Positions 6,553-15,133 of a stretch of 16,289 nucleotides of DNA are shown piece by piece. Position 1 is the first letter of the stretch. The number at the start of each line of letters is the position of its first letter. The DNA comes from Candidatus Nanopelagicales bacterium (GTDB taxonomy: Bacteria; Actinomycetota; Actinomycetes; S36-B12; UBA5976). The position numbers and the translations under genes were made by a program. The stretch covers positions 1 to 16,289 of the forward strand of contig JAIOWT010000016.1 in assembly GCA_021742025.1 (NCBI GenBank), in the 5' to 3' direction. The notes below the pieces were generated by a model. That model was not told the origin of the DNA. It saw nothing but the letters and a program-made list of their open reading frames with translations, and did not search any database.

Positions 6553-6584
6553 AAAACCACCCCTACCTAGTTAGGGGTGGTTTT
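6553..6584 (+). terminator. Intrinsic terminator after erpA
   Basis: AAAACCACCCCTA (6553-6565), loop CCTAGT, TAGGGGTGGTTTT (6572-6584): a perfect 13-bp stem with a GC-rich core running into a T-rich end (TTTTTATT). It begins 22 bases after the erpA stop. The A-rich left arm could allow function in both directions, but no gene arrives from the right. Confidence 0.93.
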
Positions 6585-6590
6585 TATTGT

Positions 6591-6596
6591 TAGGCT
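6591..6596 (+). promoter_or_regulatory. Putative -10 box of a leaderless promoter for adoK
   Basis: TAGGCT fits TAnnnT and ends 8 bases before the GTG at 6605. There is no Shine-Dalgarno before that GTG. The -35 region of this promoter would lie inside the erpA terminator hairpin. A second TAnnnT box, TATTGT (6585-6590), sits directly upstream and is an alternative. Confidence 0.42.
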
Positions 6597-6604
6597 CTCC
6601 GATT

Positions 6605-7582
6605 GTGCGTATAGCCATAACTGGATCAGTTGCAACTGATCACTTGATGACCTTTCCAGGCCTATTCAATGATTCATTAATGGCAGACCAGCTACACAAT
6701 GTGTCGCTGTCATTTTTGGTGGATGACTTGCAAATTCGTCGAGGTGGTGTCGCAGCAAACATTGGTTTTGGAATGGGTGTCTTAGGTGGTAACCCGATCC
6801 TGGTTGCAGCCGTAGGCTCAGATTTTGCCGAATACCAGTCTTGGCTTGAAAGCCACGGCGTTGATTGCAAATATGTGCACATTTCCAAGTCTGCACACAC
6901 CGCCAGATTTATGTGCACTACGGATCAGGAACAAAACCAAATCGCATCGTTTTACCCAGGTGCAATGAGCGAATCGATTGAACTTGAGTTAGCCAAGATT
7001 TCAGAAAAGGTTGGCGGAATTGACCTGGTTTTGATTGGTGCAGATGACCCAGCTGCGATGGGCAAGCACACAATTGCCTGCAAGTCATTGGGAATCCCAT
7101 TCGTAGCCGATCCGTCTCAACAACTGCCTCGTCTAGATAGTCAGCAAACAATCGACGTTGTGGATGGGGCTAAGTACTTGTTTAACAACGAATACGAAGC
7201 AACCTTGATTGAACAGCGAACTGGTTGGTCAACTGATGAAGTTTTGGATCACGTTGGAATTCGCGTCACAACGATGGGGAGTAAGGGCGCTCGTATTACT
7301 TCGCGTGATGGACTTGATATTTCGGTTCCAGTTGCGCAAGAAAAATCCATCAAAGATCCAACTGGAGTCGGCGACGCTTTCCGTGCCGGATTCCTAACTG
7401 GACTTGGTTGGGGATTGTCACCACAGCGATGCGCTGAAGTTGGATCGCTACTTGCCACCTACGTGATTGAAACCATTGGAACTCAGGAGTACATCTTGGA
7501 CAAGTCGGAATTCTTGTCCAGACTTGACCAGGCATATGGAAGTGAATGCGCGCAAGATGTGGCAAGTCATCTAGGTAAGTAG
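6605..7582 (+). CDS. adoK: Adenosine kinase, PfkB family (Rv2202c type)
   Basis: PfkB-family kinase, very like mycobacterial AdoK/Rv2202c, which phosphorylates adenosine to AMP; 325 residues from this start. From memory Rv2202c begins 'MTIAVTGSIATDHLMRFPG', and this protein reads (M)RIAITGSVATDHLMTFPG from GTG 6605, so that codon is chosen over TTG 6587, which lies in the T-rich tail of the terminator. Other shared stretches are LSFLVDDL, RRGGVAANIGFG (45-56), HTARFMCTTD, ASFYPGAMSE, VADPSQQLPRL and the anion-hole/catalytic motif DPTGVGDAFRAGF (251-263, catalytic Asp257). The gene follows a terminator and so has its own promoter, and it leads into aat with a 6-bp gap. Rv2202c-like proteins have also been called carbohydrate kinase (CbhK), so a sugar substrate is the alternative. 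Confidence 0.87.
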   Translation: MRIAITGSVATDHLMTFPGLFNDSLMADQLHNVSLSFLVDDLQIRRGGVAANIGFGMGVLGGNPILVAAVGSDFAEYQSWLESHGVDCKYVHISKSAHTARFMCTTDQEQNQIASFYPGAMSESIELELAKISEKVGGIDLVLIGADDPAAMGKHTIACKSLGIPFVADPSQQLPRLDSQQTIDVVDGAKYLFNNEYEATLIEQRTGWSTDEVLDHVGIRVTTMGSKGARITSRDGLDISVPVAQEKSIKDPTGVGDAFRAGFLTGLGWGLSPQRCAEVGSLLATYVIETIGTQEYILDKSEFLSRLDQAYGSECAQDVASHLGK

Positions 7583-7588
7583 CTTTCA

Positions 7589-8332
7589 ATGCATAGCGCT
7601 CAGGTCAATGATTTTCCTGACCCTGTGCTGGCACCAGAGGACATTGATCTAATCGCCATTAGTGAGTTTGATTCAACTGGATCTCGACTTGAGATTAACC
7701 CCAAAATTATTTGGCCAAAACTTACAAAGTTTGGATCGACTTGGGATCCGGAAATTTTGTTGACTGCATATCGATCCGCTCTGTTTCCCATGCCTTACGA
7801 AATAGATGGAAATGAATCTGCAATTGGTTGGTGGTCGCCGCAAGAACGAGCAATTTTTTATCCAAGTGAGTTGCATATTTCGAGATCGATGAAATCGGAA
7901 ATGAAAAAATTCAAAGTGACATTAGACGTGGACTTTACGGCCGTGATTCGCGCCTGCGGAAACCCAGAACGGGAGAGCGGCTGGATTAATGAAGATGTAA
8001 TTTCGGCATTTACGACTTTGCACCAGTTGGGCTTTGCGCATTCCATTGAGGTTTGGGATTCAGATGGAAAACTTGTCGGCGGGCTTTATGGCCTTGAACT
8101 AGGAGGACTTTTTGCCGGTGAGTCCATGTTTCACACCGCGAAAAACGCCTCTAAGGTCGCGTTGATTCACTTGGCCGGGCTGTTAAATGATGGAAGTGCA
8201 AGAGTGATCGACACCCAGTGGATGACCAGTCATCTTGCATCTATGGGGGCAAAAGCCATGTCCCGTAGGGATTATTGCCAAATGTTGCCTAGATTGCTCG
8301 AGATTCCGCCACTTTTTCGTCCAGGTAAGTAG
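7589..8332 (+). CDS. aat: Leucyl/phenylalanyl-tRNA--protein transferase
   Basis: Transfers Leu or Phe from tRNA to N-terminal Arg/Lys of proteins, creating N-degrons that ClpS delivers to Clp protease; cytoplasmic. It has 247 residues with the family motifs in order: AYRSALFPMPY (60-70), GWWSPQERAIF (80-90), GWINEDVISAF (131-141), HSIEVWDSDGKLVGGLYG (151-168), FAGESMFHTAKNASKVAL (175-192) and IDTQWMTSHLASMGA (207-221), which holds the conserved Gln210 of the active site. About 45 N-terminal residues precede the conserved core, as in many long family members. The start lies 6 bp after the adoK stop with only a weak upstream AGGTAAG; co-transcription with adoK is likely. In mycobacteria the spot between adoK and ctaC holds asnB, so aat is a local difference. 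Confidence 0.93.
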   Translation: MHSAQVNDFPDPVLAPEDIDLIAISEFDSTGSRLEINPKIIWPKLTKFGSTWDPEILLTAYRSALFPMPYEIDGNESAIGWWSPQERAIFYPSELHISRSMKSEMKKFKVTLDVDFTAVIRACGNPERESGWINEDVISAFTTLHQLGFAHSIEVWDSDGKLVGGLYGLELGGLFAGESMFHTAKNASKVALIHLAGLLNDGSARVIDTQWMTSHLASMGAKAMSRRDYCQMLPRLLEIPPLFRPGK

Positions 8333-8546
8333 TGCCTGTTGGAAGGAATCTGGGGTTCCAGTTGGCTTTGGTTAAGTCCGTTAGCGGGAGCAGTTAGTCC
8401 AACCTTCGACAATGTGATTTTGGTCCCTTGACTAGTCCCGAACCTCGATTTTTCAAACTCGTGAGGTAGTCTTTGTAACAAGAAAACCTTGTATTGGCGC
8501 GCAAAATGTGCTCTTACTTGATTGAACCTGAAGGGCCTATTCACAC
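8333..8546 (+). other. 214-bp intergenic leader upstream of ctaC
   Basis: No gene-like frame was found on either strand. It must hold the end of the adoK-aat transcript and the ctaC promoter. Weak structures are visible: CTGG-GGTT-CCAG near 8350, CCG-TTAG-CGG near 8380, ACCTC/GAGGT (8442-8446 with 8463-8467) and ACAAG-AAAAC-CTTGT (8478-8492). None has a T-tract. TTGACT at 8428-8433 has no -10 at a proper distance. I cannot place a promoter or terminator with confidence. Confidence 0.5.
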
Positions 8547-9347
8547 GTGAAAAGCACAGTGCGTCGAAAGCAGATTAGAACCATTTCTGCGGCTTTACTT
8601 GGAGCTGTAATTTTGTCCGGGTGCTCAATCGACAACGAGTATGGCCGCCTTGGTATGCCAGAGCCAGCTACCGAAGAGGGTAACCGCATCCTTTCGCTAT
8701 GGCAGGGATCGTGGCTAGTTGCCTTAATTGTGGGTGTTTTGGTTTGGGGCCTGTTGATCTGGGCAATTGTTGCTTACCGCCGCAAAGAAGGCGACGGACT
8801 TCCGCAGCAGACTCGCTATAACGTGCCGTTAGAAATTCTTTATACCGTCGTTCCGTTGATGATGGTTATGGCTCTGTTTTACTTCACACAACGTGACCAA
8901 ACAATTTTGACCAAAGTTGACGAGAGTAGTTCGCATAGCGTGAACGTTGTTGGATGGCGCTGGTCATGGGCATTCAACTACGAAGACGAAGGCGTATATG
9001 ACGTCGGTACACCCGGTGAGCCACCAGTTCTTTGGTTACCTGTTGATGAAAAAGTCACCTTCGAACTTACTTCGCCAGACGTAATCCATTCATTTTGGAT
9101 CCCAGCCTTCCTAATGAAAATGGATGTTGTGCCAGGGCGTAACAACAAGTTCGCCGTTACCCCAAACACTGAAGGTGTATTCATGGGCAAGTGTGCGGAA
9201 CTTTGCGGCGTTGATCATTCCCGGATGCTCTTCGATGTGAGAGTAGTTACCCGAGCAGAGTACGAAGCTCACATTGCTGAGTTAAAGGAACGTGGACAAA
9301 TTGGCGTGATCGATTCAGGTCGATCAGAAGTAGCAGGAGTTTCCTAA
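8547..9347 (+). CDS. ctaC: Cytochrome c oxidase subunit II (CtaC), lipoprotein
   Basis: Subunit II of the aa3 oxidase; its CuA centre takes electrons from cytochrome c (in actinobacteria the diheme QcrC) and passes them to subunit I. It has 266 residues and a GTG start. A Shine-Dalgarno-like AAGGG lies 11 bases upstream, and the start gives a good lipoprotein signal, [26 protein letters not shown] (lipidated Cys26). Two membrane helices follow, about 55-77 and 96-114. The outer cupredoxin domain has all CuA ligands: His181 in [11 protein letters not shown], then Cys216, Glu218, Cys220, His224 and Met227 in [14 protein letters not shown]. It is shorter than mycobacterial CtaC, which carries extra loops. 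First gene of ctaC-ctaD-ctaF; it overlaps ctaD by one base (TAATG). Confidence 0.96.
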   Translation: MKSTVRRKQIRTISAALLGAVILSGCSIDNEYGRLGMPEPATEEGNRILSLWQGSWLVALIVGVLVWGLLIWAIVAYRRKEGDGLPQQTRYNVPLEILYTVVPLMMVMALFYFTQRDQTILTKVDESSSHSVNVVGWRWSWAFNYEDEGVYDVGTPGEPPVLWLPVDEKVTFELTSPDVIHSFWIPAFLMKMDVVPGRNNKFAVTPNTEGVFMGKCAELCGVDHSRMLFDVRVVTRAEYEAHIAELKERGQIGVIDSGRSEVAGVS

Positions 9348-11056
9348 TGGCAATTTTAGACAGACCAGTCCTAACAACGACACAGGTACCGCTTCGTCCA
9401 CCTGCAAAAAAGGGCAACAAGGTTGTCGGATGGATGACGTCAACTGACCATAAGGTTATCGGCAATCTGTACATGGTCACGTCCTTTGCGTTCTTCGCAA
9501 TTGCCGGGTTGATGGCACTAGTAATTCGCGCTGAATTAGCCCGTCCAGGATTGCAATTCGTCAGTAACGAGCAGTACAACCAGTTGTTCACAATGCACGG
9601 AACCCTGATGCTCTTCTTGTTTGCAACCTCACTTTTTGCTGGCTTTGCTAACGCAATCATGCCGCTACAAATCGGTGCACCTGACGTATCGTTCCCACGC
9701 CTTAACATGATCAGCTACTGGCTGTACTTGTTCGGTGGAATCATCGTAATGCTTGGTTTCCTAACTCCAGGTGGAGCAGCCGGCTTTGGTTGGTTCGCAT
9801 ACGCCCCACTTTCAAACGTAATCAACTCACCAAACGTTGGCTCAGATTTGTGGATTCTTGGCCTGACCATGTCAGGTATGGCAAGCATTCTTGGTGCAGT
9901 TAACTTCATTACAACAATCTTCACAATGCGCGCACCAGGCATGACGATGTTCCGCATGCCGATCTTCACTTGGAACGTCCTGCTAACAAGCGTTCTTGTG
10001 CTGATGGCTTTCCCAGTGCTTGCAGCTGCAATGTTGATGCTGGAGTCGGATCGAAAGTTTGGCTCGCAAGTATTCGATGCTGCAAATGGCGGCGCAATCC
10101 TTTGGCAGCACTTGTTCTGGTTCTTCGGACATCCTGAGGTTTACATTTTGGCTTTGCCGTTCTTTGGTATTGCAACTGAAATCTTGCCAGTGTTTAGCCG
10201 CAAGCCAATCTTTGGTTACAAGGGACTTGTGTTTGCAACTATCGCAATCGCCGGTCTTTCAGTAGCAGTATGGGCGCACCACATGTACGTAACGGGGGCG
10301 GTCAACTTGCCGTTCTTTGCGTTTATGACGATGCTCATAGCCGTGCCTACGGGCGTTAAGTTCTTCAACTGGATCGGCACAATGTGGGGTGGCTCAGTTA
10401 GTTTCGAGACCCCAATGCTTTGGACGATCGGCTTCCTGACCACATTCTTGTTTGGTGGACTAACCGGAGTTATTCTTGCGGCTCCACCACTTGACTTCCA
10501 TGTCAGCGATTCATACTTTGTCGTTGCACACTTCCATTACGTGGTGTTCGGAACCGTTGTATTTGCCATGTTTGCTGGCTTCTACTTCTGGTGGCCAAAG
10601 TTCACTGGAAAAATGCTGGATGAAAGATTAGGCAAGCTTCACTTCTGGTTAGTCTTCTTTGGTTTCCACATCACATTCTTAGTACAGCACTGGCTGGGTG
10701 TGGAGGGTATGCCTCGTAGATATGCCGACTACCTGGCAAGTGATGGATTTACGACGCTCAATATGATTTCCACGGTGGGCTCTATCGTTCTGGGTGCCTC
10801 GACGTTTGTGTTCTTCTGGAACATCTACAAGACAGCCAAGTATGCTCCGATGGTCAATTGCGATGATCCTTGGGGCTGGGGTGCCTCACTTGAGTGGGCC
10901 ACATCATGCCCACCACCGCGCCACAACTTCACTGAAATTCCACGAATCCGTAGTGAACGTCCAGCCTTTGATTTACACCACCCTGAAGTGGCTCAGATGG
11001 AACAAGCAGATCGCGATCGGGCATTTGAGAATGCCGCAAACGGTTCAAAGGGTTAG
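9347..11056 (+). CDS. ctaD: Cytochrome c oxidase subunit I (CtaD), aa3 type
   Basis: Catalytic membrane subunit that reduces O2 to water at the heme a3-CuB site and pumps protons. It has 569 residues with twelve predicted helices. All ligands are visible: His84 (TMHGT) and His397 for heme a, His395 (AHFHYV) for heme a3, His262 (GHPEVY, with Tyr266 for the cross-link) and His311/His312 (HHMYV) for CuB. Proton-path residues mark an A1-type enzyme: Asp113 in GAPDVSFPR (D-path), Glu264 in the GHPEVY motif, and Lys338 in PTGVKFF (K-path). AGGAG (9335-9339) precedes the ATG. The C-terminal tail after the last helix is hydrophilic ([13 protein letters not shown]), as in actinobacterial CtaD. It is followed by ctaF after 10 bp. 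Confidence 0.98.
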   Translation: MAILDRPVLTTTQVPLRPPAKKGNKVVGWMTSTDHKVIGNLYMVTSFAFFAIAGLMALVIRAELARPGLQFVSNEQYNQLFTMHGTLMLFLFATSLFAGFANAIMPLQIGAPDVSFPRLNMISYWLYLFGGIIVMLGFLTPGGAAGFGWFAYAPLSNVINSPNVGSDLWILGLTMSGMASILGAVNFITTIFTMRAPGMTMFRMPIFTWNVLLTSVLVLMAFPVLAAAMLMLESDRKFGSQVFDAANGGAILWQHLFWFFGHPEVYILALPFFGIATEILPVFSRKPIFGYKGLVFATIAIAGLSVAVWAHHMYVTGAVNLPFFAFMTMLIAVPTGVKFFNWIGTMWGGSVSFETPMLWTIGFLTTFLFGGLTGVILAAPPLDFHVSDSYFVVAHFHYVVFGTVVFAMFAGFYFWWPKFTGKMLDERLGKLHFWLVFFGFHITFLVQHWLGVEGMPRRYADYLASDGFTTLNMISTVGSIVLGASTFVFFWNIYKTAKYAPMVNCDDPWGWGASLEWATSCPPPRHNFTEIPRIRSERPAFDLHHPEVAQMEQADRDRAFENAANGSKG

Positions 11057-11066
11057 GAGCACTTAA

Positions 11067-11462
11067 ATGAACGTTGGTGGCAAATTATTTGCTCTCGGAA
11101 CTGCGTTGTATTTCCTATTAGGAATTGTTTATTGGTTCATGAGTGGCGATGTGATTGGAACATCCCTCTTAGCCTTAACTGGCGGGCTAGCTTTCTTGAT
11201 TGCCTTCTATGTGTTGTTTACATCAAAGCGAGTTGGCGCACTTCCAGAAGATAACGAATATGCATTGATCTCTGATGCTGACACTGATTACGGCTTCTTC
11301 TCACCACATTCTTGGTGGCCGTTTGCAATTGGTGCTTCAACCTTCATCTTTGTGTTGGGCTTTGTGTTTGCACGATGGATGATGGTTATTGGGCTGTTTG
11401 CATTAATGATGGCTATTTATGGATTGGTTTTCGAGTACTACCGTGGCCAATTCGTAAAGTAA
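11067..11462 (+). CDS. ctaF: Cytochrome c oxidase subunit IV, actinobacterial CtaF
   Basis: Small membrane subunit of the actinobacterial aa3 oxidase, part of the complex III-IV supercomplex; 131 residues. Hydrophobic helices are at about 6-25, 33-51, 82-102 and 105-122, a four-helix pattern. The loop after helix two (SKRVGALPEDN, residues 53-63) and DTDYGFFSPHSWWPF (72-86) are characteristic of this family, and the protein ends EYYRGQFVK. A good Shine-Dalgarno (AGGAG at the ctaD stop) supports the ATG. It lies 10 bp behind ctaD and 18 bp ahead of murT on the same strand. Confidence 0.95.
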   Translation: MNVGGKLFALGTALYFLLGIVYWFMSGDVIGTSLLALTGGLAFLIAFYVLFTSKRVGALPEDNEYALISDADTDYGFFSPHSWWPFAIGASTFIFVLGFVFARWMMVIGLFALMMAIYGLVFEYYRGQFVK

Positions 11463-11480
11463 TTCAACGCAACTTTAATT

Positions 11481-12674
11481 GTGGCTGGCTCCCTAAGACT
11501 CACTACAGCTTGTTTAGCTGGAAAGCTCGCAGGTCAACTTTCAGTAAGTTTTGGGCGCGGGCGCGGTGAGACGTTAAGTGGCCGAGTAATTCTTGCACTC
11601 GACTCAAAAGCAATTACAAAACTTGGTGCCAACCGGGACGTAGTTTTAGTCTCCGGAACTAACGGAAAAACCACTTCCACCAAGAACTTGGCAACGATAC
11701 TTCGGGATTTTGCAGGTGAAGGTGTCAGCACCAGTGCGTCCGGTGCCAACATGCCGGCTGGAATTGCAGCCTTGTTAGCCCAGAAACCTAGAAATCGATT
11801 CGCAGTTATCGAATGCGATGAAATGTATCTGCCAGAGATGTACCAAAAGCTCTCGCCTAAGGTCGTAGTCCTGCTAAATCTTTCCCGAGACCAACTGCAT
11901 AGAACAGGGGAAGTTCGCAAAGTTGCCACCTTGTGGCACAAAACATTCACTCAGGATGACGTCACTATCGTGATAGATCGAGATGATCCGTTTCTTGAAT
12001 ACGCAGTTGCAAATGCTGGCCATGTGATCCGGGTTTCATTCAATGGCCGCAGACATCCTGATGCGGCAACCTGCCCTAACTGCGCAGCCATATTGGATTG
12101 GTCGAGTGGGGATTACTCATGTCCATGTGGCTTAGGAGCACAGTTGCCGGATGTTCGAGCTGACAAGCGACTGAATGGACCTCAACGCAACGCAGTCCTA
12201 GTCATTGAAGCAGCCAGATTAATGGGCGCCGAGATTCTGGCCGACGAAGCGCAAGATCTGATTAGTAAGTCTCCGGATCGAATTCATGAGTTTTCAGTCC
12301 CTGGCAGAAAAGTACCAACCCACTTAGCCAAGAACCCAGAGAGCTGGAGGCAGGCGCTAGGAGACGTAACCGCCGGTCAAGTTGTGCTTTCCGTGAATGC
12401 TCGTGGGATAGATGGACGCGACACTTCCTGGCTTTGGGACATCGACTACTCCAAGTTGCTAGGCAAGAAAGTAGTTTGCACGGGGGAGAGGCGACTAGAT
12501 GTTGCTTACCGTTTGAGCGTGCAAGGTATCGATGTCTCAGTTGCTTCAAGTTTTGCAGAGGCTGTTGCGGTTTGTACCGGCCAACCTCTTCAGGCGATTG
12601 TTAGTTACACCGCTTTCCAAGATCTACTGGCTGCTGAAATGGGAATTTCTAAAGGTAAGAGTGATGCGCAATGA
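11481..12674 (+). CDS. murT: Lipid II isoglutaminyl synthase, Mur ligase-like subunit MurT
   Basis: With GatD it amidates the alpha-carboxyl of D-Glu in lipid II to D-isoglutamine; MurT activates the carboxylate with ATP at the inner membrane face. It has 397 residues, with a Mur-ligase central domain holding P-loop VSGTNGKTTSTK (57-68). A zinc-ribbon insertion follows, with Cys198-x-x-Cys201 and Cys214-x-Cys216. The C-terminal DUF1727 domain carries LSVNARGIDGRDTSWLWDIDY (303-323), whose aspartates include the MurT active-site residue. The GTG start has no Shine-Dalgarno; no other start fits the N-terminus better, so translation may be coupled to ctaF, 18 bp upstream. It overlaps gatD by 4 bp (ATGA). 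A position behind the oxidase genes is unusual to my knowledge. Confidence 0.94.
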   Translation: MAGSLRLTTACLAGKLAGQLSVSFGRGRGETLSGRVILALDSKAITKLGANRDVVLVSGTNGKTTSTKNLATILRDFAGEGVSTSASGANMPAGIAALLAQKPRNRFAVIECDEMYLPEMYQKLSPKVVVLLNLSRDQLHRTGEVRKVATLWHKTFTQDDVTIVIDRDDPFLEYAVANAGHVIRVSFNGRRHPDAATCPNCAAILDWSSGDYSCPCGLGAQLPDVRADKRLNGPQRNAVLVIEAARLMGAEILADEAQDLISKSPDRIHEFSVPGRKVPTHLAKNPESWRQALGDVTAGQVVLSVNARGIDGRDTSWLWDIDYSKLLGKKVVCTGERRLDVAYRLSVQGIDVSVASSFAEAVAVCTGQPLQAIVSYTAFQDLLAAEMGISKGKSDAQ

Positions 12675-13375
12675 GCCTAATTATTGTGCGCCTGTATCAC
12701 GATCTACTTGGTACCTATGGCGATCAAGGCAATGCCGAGATTCTGGTTCATAGAGCAAAAGCCCGTGGCTTAGATGTTGAGTTGGTGGAAGTAACTCCAG
12801 GAATGCCAGTTCCTAGGTCAGGTGACATCTACCTGCTAGGTGGTGGGGAAGACGGACCACAGACAGCGGCACTAGAAATGCTAAGGCTTGATGGTGGATT
12901 GAATTATGCCGCGGCCGGTGGCGCAACAGTGCTTGCTATTTGTGCTGGTTTTCAAATCATTGGAGAGTCATTGCCGGACTCCTCTGGCCAAGTTACTTCT
13001 GGCCTTGGCTTAGTGGACGCCCACACTGTCTACGACTCGTCGCCGCGAAGCGTAGGGGAGTTAGTAATTCAACCAAATCGTGGTGGATTGCCAATGCTTA
13101 CTGGCTTTGAAAACCATCAAGGCCTAACGCGGCTGGGTGAAGACATGCCACCACTTGGACTAGTTCGTAGCGGCATTGGAAACGGCTTCGATCAACACGA
13201 AGGCGTTTGGCACGGCAATGTGTTTGGCAGTTACATGCATGGTCCAGTTCTGGCTAGAAACCCCGAGTTGGCTGATGCTGTGTTGCAGTGCGCAGCAGGC
13301 CCACTGAAAGAGTTTGAAGACCCATTCGCCGAGGCCTTTGCAACTGAGCGCCGAACCACCTTGGCTAGCAACTGA
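12671..13375 (+). CDS. gatD: Lipid II isoglutaminyl synthase, glutamine amidotransferase subunit GatD
   Basis: Class I (triad-type) glutaminase that releases ammonia from glutamine and channels it to MurT for D-Glu amidation. It has 234 residues, CobB/CobQ-like. The catalytic Cys91 lies in LAICAGFQIIG (88-98) and the catalytic His190 in GSYMHGP (186-192). Other family signatures are YGDQGNAEIL (16-25), YLLGGGEDGPQ (54-64) and GFENHQG (145-151). Its ATG lies inside the murT stop (ATGA), so the subunits are probably made in step. It is the last gene of the ctaC-ctaD-ctaF-murT-gatD run and is followed by a strong terminator. The CobQ-like annotation seen for such proteins would be misleading: the murT partner fixes the role. 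Confidence 0.94.
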   Translation: MSLIIVRLYHDLLGTYGDQGNAEILVHRAKARGLDVELVEVTPGMPVPRSGDIYLLGGGEDGPQTAALEMLRLDGGLNYAAAGGATVLAICAGFQIIGESLPDSSGQVTSGLGLVDAHTVYDSSPRSVGELVIQPNRGGLPMLTGFENHQGLTRLGEDMPPLGLVRSGIGNGFDQHEGVWHGNVFGSYMHGPVLARNPELADAVLQCAAGPLKEFEDPFAEAFATERRTTLASN

Positions 13376-13406
13376 TTGGAACACCCAACTAAAAGATTTT
13401 TCCCAC

Positions 13407-13444
13407 AAGAAAACCCCACCTGAAAAATCAGGTGGGGTTTTCTT
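13407..13444. terminator. Bidirectional intrinsic terminator between gatD and qcrB
   Basis: AAGAAAACCCCACCTGA (13407-13423), loop AAAA, and its exact complement (13428-13444) give a perfect 17-bp stem. The A-rich outer left arm and T-rich outer right arm provide a T-tract on both strands. It sits 31 bases past the gatD stop and 6 bases past the qcrB stop, so it can end both convergent operons. Confidence 0.95.
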
Positions 13445-13450
13445 TAATTG

Positions 13451-15133
13451 TTAATGATTGGTGATTTGCTTTAAGTGAGATTCAGCTTCGTGTAATTCGT
13501 GGGCTGCATGCTCAGCTGCTGCCCGCATTTCCTCATCTGTTGGAGTTGGAATTACATCAGAGTAGAACCACTGGGAAAGCTTGGCTCGGGCCTTGGACTT
13601 AGCAGCCTTTGGATTGCGAACTCCATTGGCATCAACTGCAGATGGCAATTCCATAGGAACTACATCCGCCTTTGCAAGCAACTTAGCCTTTTCGGCTTCG
13701 CCAATTGGTTCGTGAATTTCAATGAACTCACCATTTGGCAAACGAAGGATTCGACCAGTCTCGTAGCCGTGAAGCAGCTTGTCGTTGTCGCGGCGTTGTA
13801 GGCCAAGACAGATTCGCTTGGTGATCACAAACGCTAGGGGAGGAAGTATGAACAGCAAGAATCTAAATGTCCAAGTGATCTGGTTAATCGACAGGTTAAA
13901 TGCGGAGGCAATGATGTCATTACCACCGGAGATAACCAGGATCATGTAGAAGGTAAGCGACATAACACCAAGACCAGTTCGGGTTGGAGCATTGCGCGGA
14001 CGATCTAATAGGTGGTGCTCGCGCTTATCGCCAGTCGCCCAGGCTTCAATCCATGGATACAGGCCAAGTGCAGTGAACATAATGCCTGGAATCACAAGCG
14101 CAGGAACCAGAATGTTCCAGCTCAGTGTGTAACCAAAGATTACTGACTCCAAGTTCGGCATCAATCGAACTGCGCCATCAAGCCAGCCGATGTACCAGTC
14201 AGGCTGTGAGCCGGCTGTTACCTGGGATGGAGTGTAAGGACCGTATAACCAAACTGGGTTGATTGTTACTAGGGCAGAGATCAAAACCGTGATACCGAAC
14301 ACTACGAAGAAGAAGCCACCAGCTTTTGCCATGTAGATCGGGAACAAGCGGAAGCCAACAACGTTGCTTTCAGTGCGACCTGGTCCAGGGAACTGGGTGT
14401 GCTTTTGGTAGAACACCATGATCAGGTGCACAGTGATCAAAGCCAACAAAATACCTGGGATCAATAAAATGTGAATTGAGTAAAGTCGCGGCATGATGTC
14501 AGTACCTGGGAACTCGCCACCGAATAAGAACATGGCAACGTAAGTACCAACAAGTGGAATTGCCTGGATGATTCCTTGGGCAATTCGAAGACCAGTTCCA
14601 GATAGCAAGTCATCTGGAAGTGAATAGCCAGAGAAACCTTCAAGTAGAGCGAGAACCAAAAGCAAGGTACCAATTACCCAGTTGATTTCACGTGGCTTGC
14701 GGAAAGCACCTGTGAAGAAAACTCGAAGTAAGTGAACAGATACTGCTGCAGTGAAGAACAGAGCAGCCCAGTGGTGAATCTGACGCATCAAAAGGCCACC
14801 ACGAACATCAAAGGAAATCGCCAGAGTTGAGGAGTAGGCCTCAGACATCTTTACGCCCTTAAGTGGGACGTAAGAACCGTTGTAAACAACTTCAGTCATT
14901 GATGGATTGAAGAACAGGGTTAGGTATGTGCCGGAAAGCAACAGAATAATGAAGCTGTAAAGCGCCACTTCGCCAAGCATGAATGACCAGTGGTCTGGGA
15001 ATACTTTGTCGACTAGGCGCTTGGTGAAGCTAGCAGAAGCTAGGCGATCATCAATGTAGTAACCGACAGCACCACCTTTAGTGGTTGGCGCAGCATGTGC
15101 TGGTGCCTGAATTGACTCTTCGGTTGTGCTCAT
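13451..15133 (-). CDS. qcrB: Menaquinol-cytochrome c reductase cytochrome b subunit (QcrB)
   Basis: Membrane core of actinobacterial complex III; it oxidises menaquinol and holds both b hemes. It has 560 residues. Heme ligand pairs are His120 or His121 with His134, and His221 with His236; the second pair is one residue wider than in mitochondrial cytochrome b, as in b6-type and actinobacterial proteins. The quinol-oxidation loop has PDWY (311-314), the Gram-positive form of PEWY. N-terminal residues 1-45 are hydrophilic, with the conserved YYIDDR. Eight or more helices follow, and from about 443 on there is a long soluble C-terminal extension typical of actinobacterial QcrB (NDKLLHGYETGRILRLPNGEF), ending in an Ala/Glu/His-rich helix. 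It overlaps qcrA by 4 bp; last gene of qcrC-qcrA-qcrB. Confidence 0.97.
   Translation of the reverse strand: MSTTEESIQAPAHAAPTTKGGAVGYYIDDRLASASFTKRLVDKVFPDHWSFMLGEVALYSFIILLLSGTYLTLFFNPSMTEVVYNGSYVPLKGVKMSEAYSSTLAISFDVRGGLLMRQIHHWAALFFTAAVSVHLLRVFFTGAFRKPREINWVIGTLLLVLALLEGFSGYSLPDDLLSGTGLRIAQGIIQAIPLVGTYVAMFLFGGEFPGTDIMPRLYSIHILLIPGILLALITVHLIMVFYQKHTQFPGPGRTESNVVGFRLFPIYMAKAGGFFFVVFGITVLISALVTINPVWLYGPYTPSQVTAGSQPDWYIGWLDGAVRLMPNLESVIFGYTLSWNILVPALVIPGIMFTALGLYPWIEAWATGDKREHHLLDRPRNAPTRTGLGVMSLTFYMILVISGGNDIIASAFNLSINQITWTFRFLLFILPPLAFVITKRICLGLQRRDNDKLLHGYETGRILRLPNGEFIEIHEPIGEAEKAKLLAKADVVPMELPSAVDANGVRNPKAAKSKARAKLSQWFYSDVIPTPTDEEMRAAAEHAAHELHEAESHLKQITNH

Noticed and set aside
8428..8456. 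TTGACT as a -35 for ctaC
   Set aside because: No TAnnnT or TATAAT-like box at 16-18 bp downstream.
13499..13801. Open frame of 100 codons on the plus strand opposite qcrB
   Set aside because: It is the antisense shadow of a strongly supported cytochrome b gene, with an unnatural composition and no ribosome binding site; the same holds for other antisense frames across the window.
13451..15133. PDWY instead of PEWY in QcrB as a novel active-site change
   Set aside because: PDWY is the known form in Gram-positive and actinobacterial cytochrome b, so it is expected.
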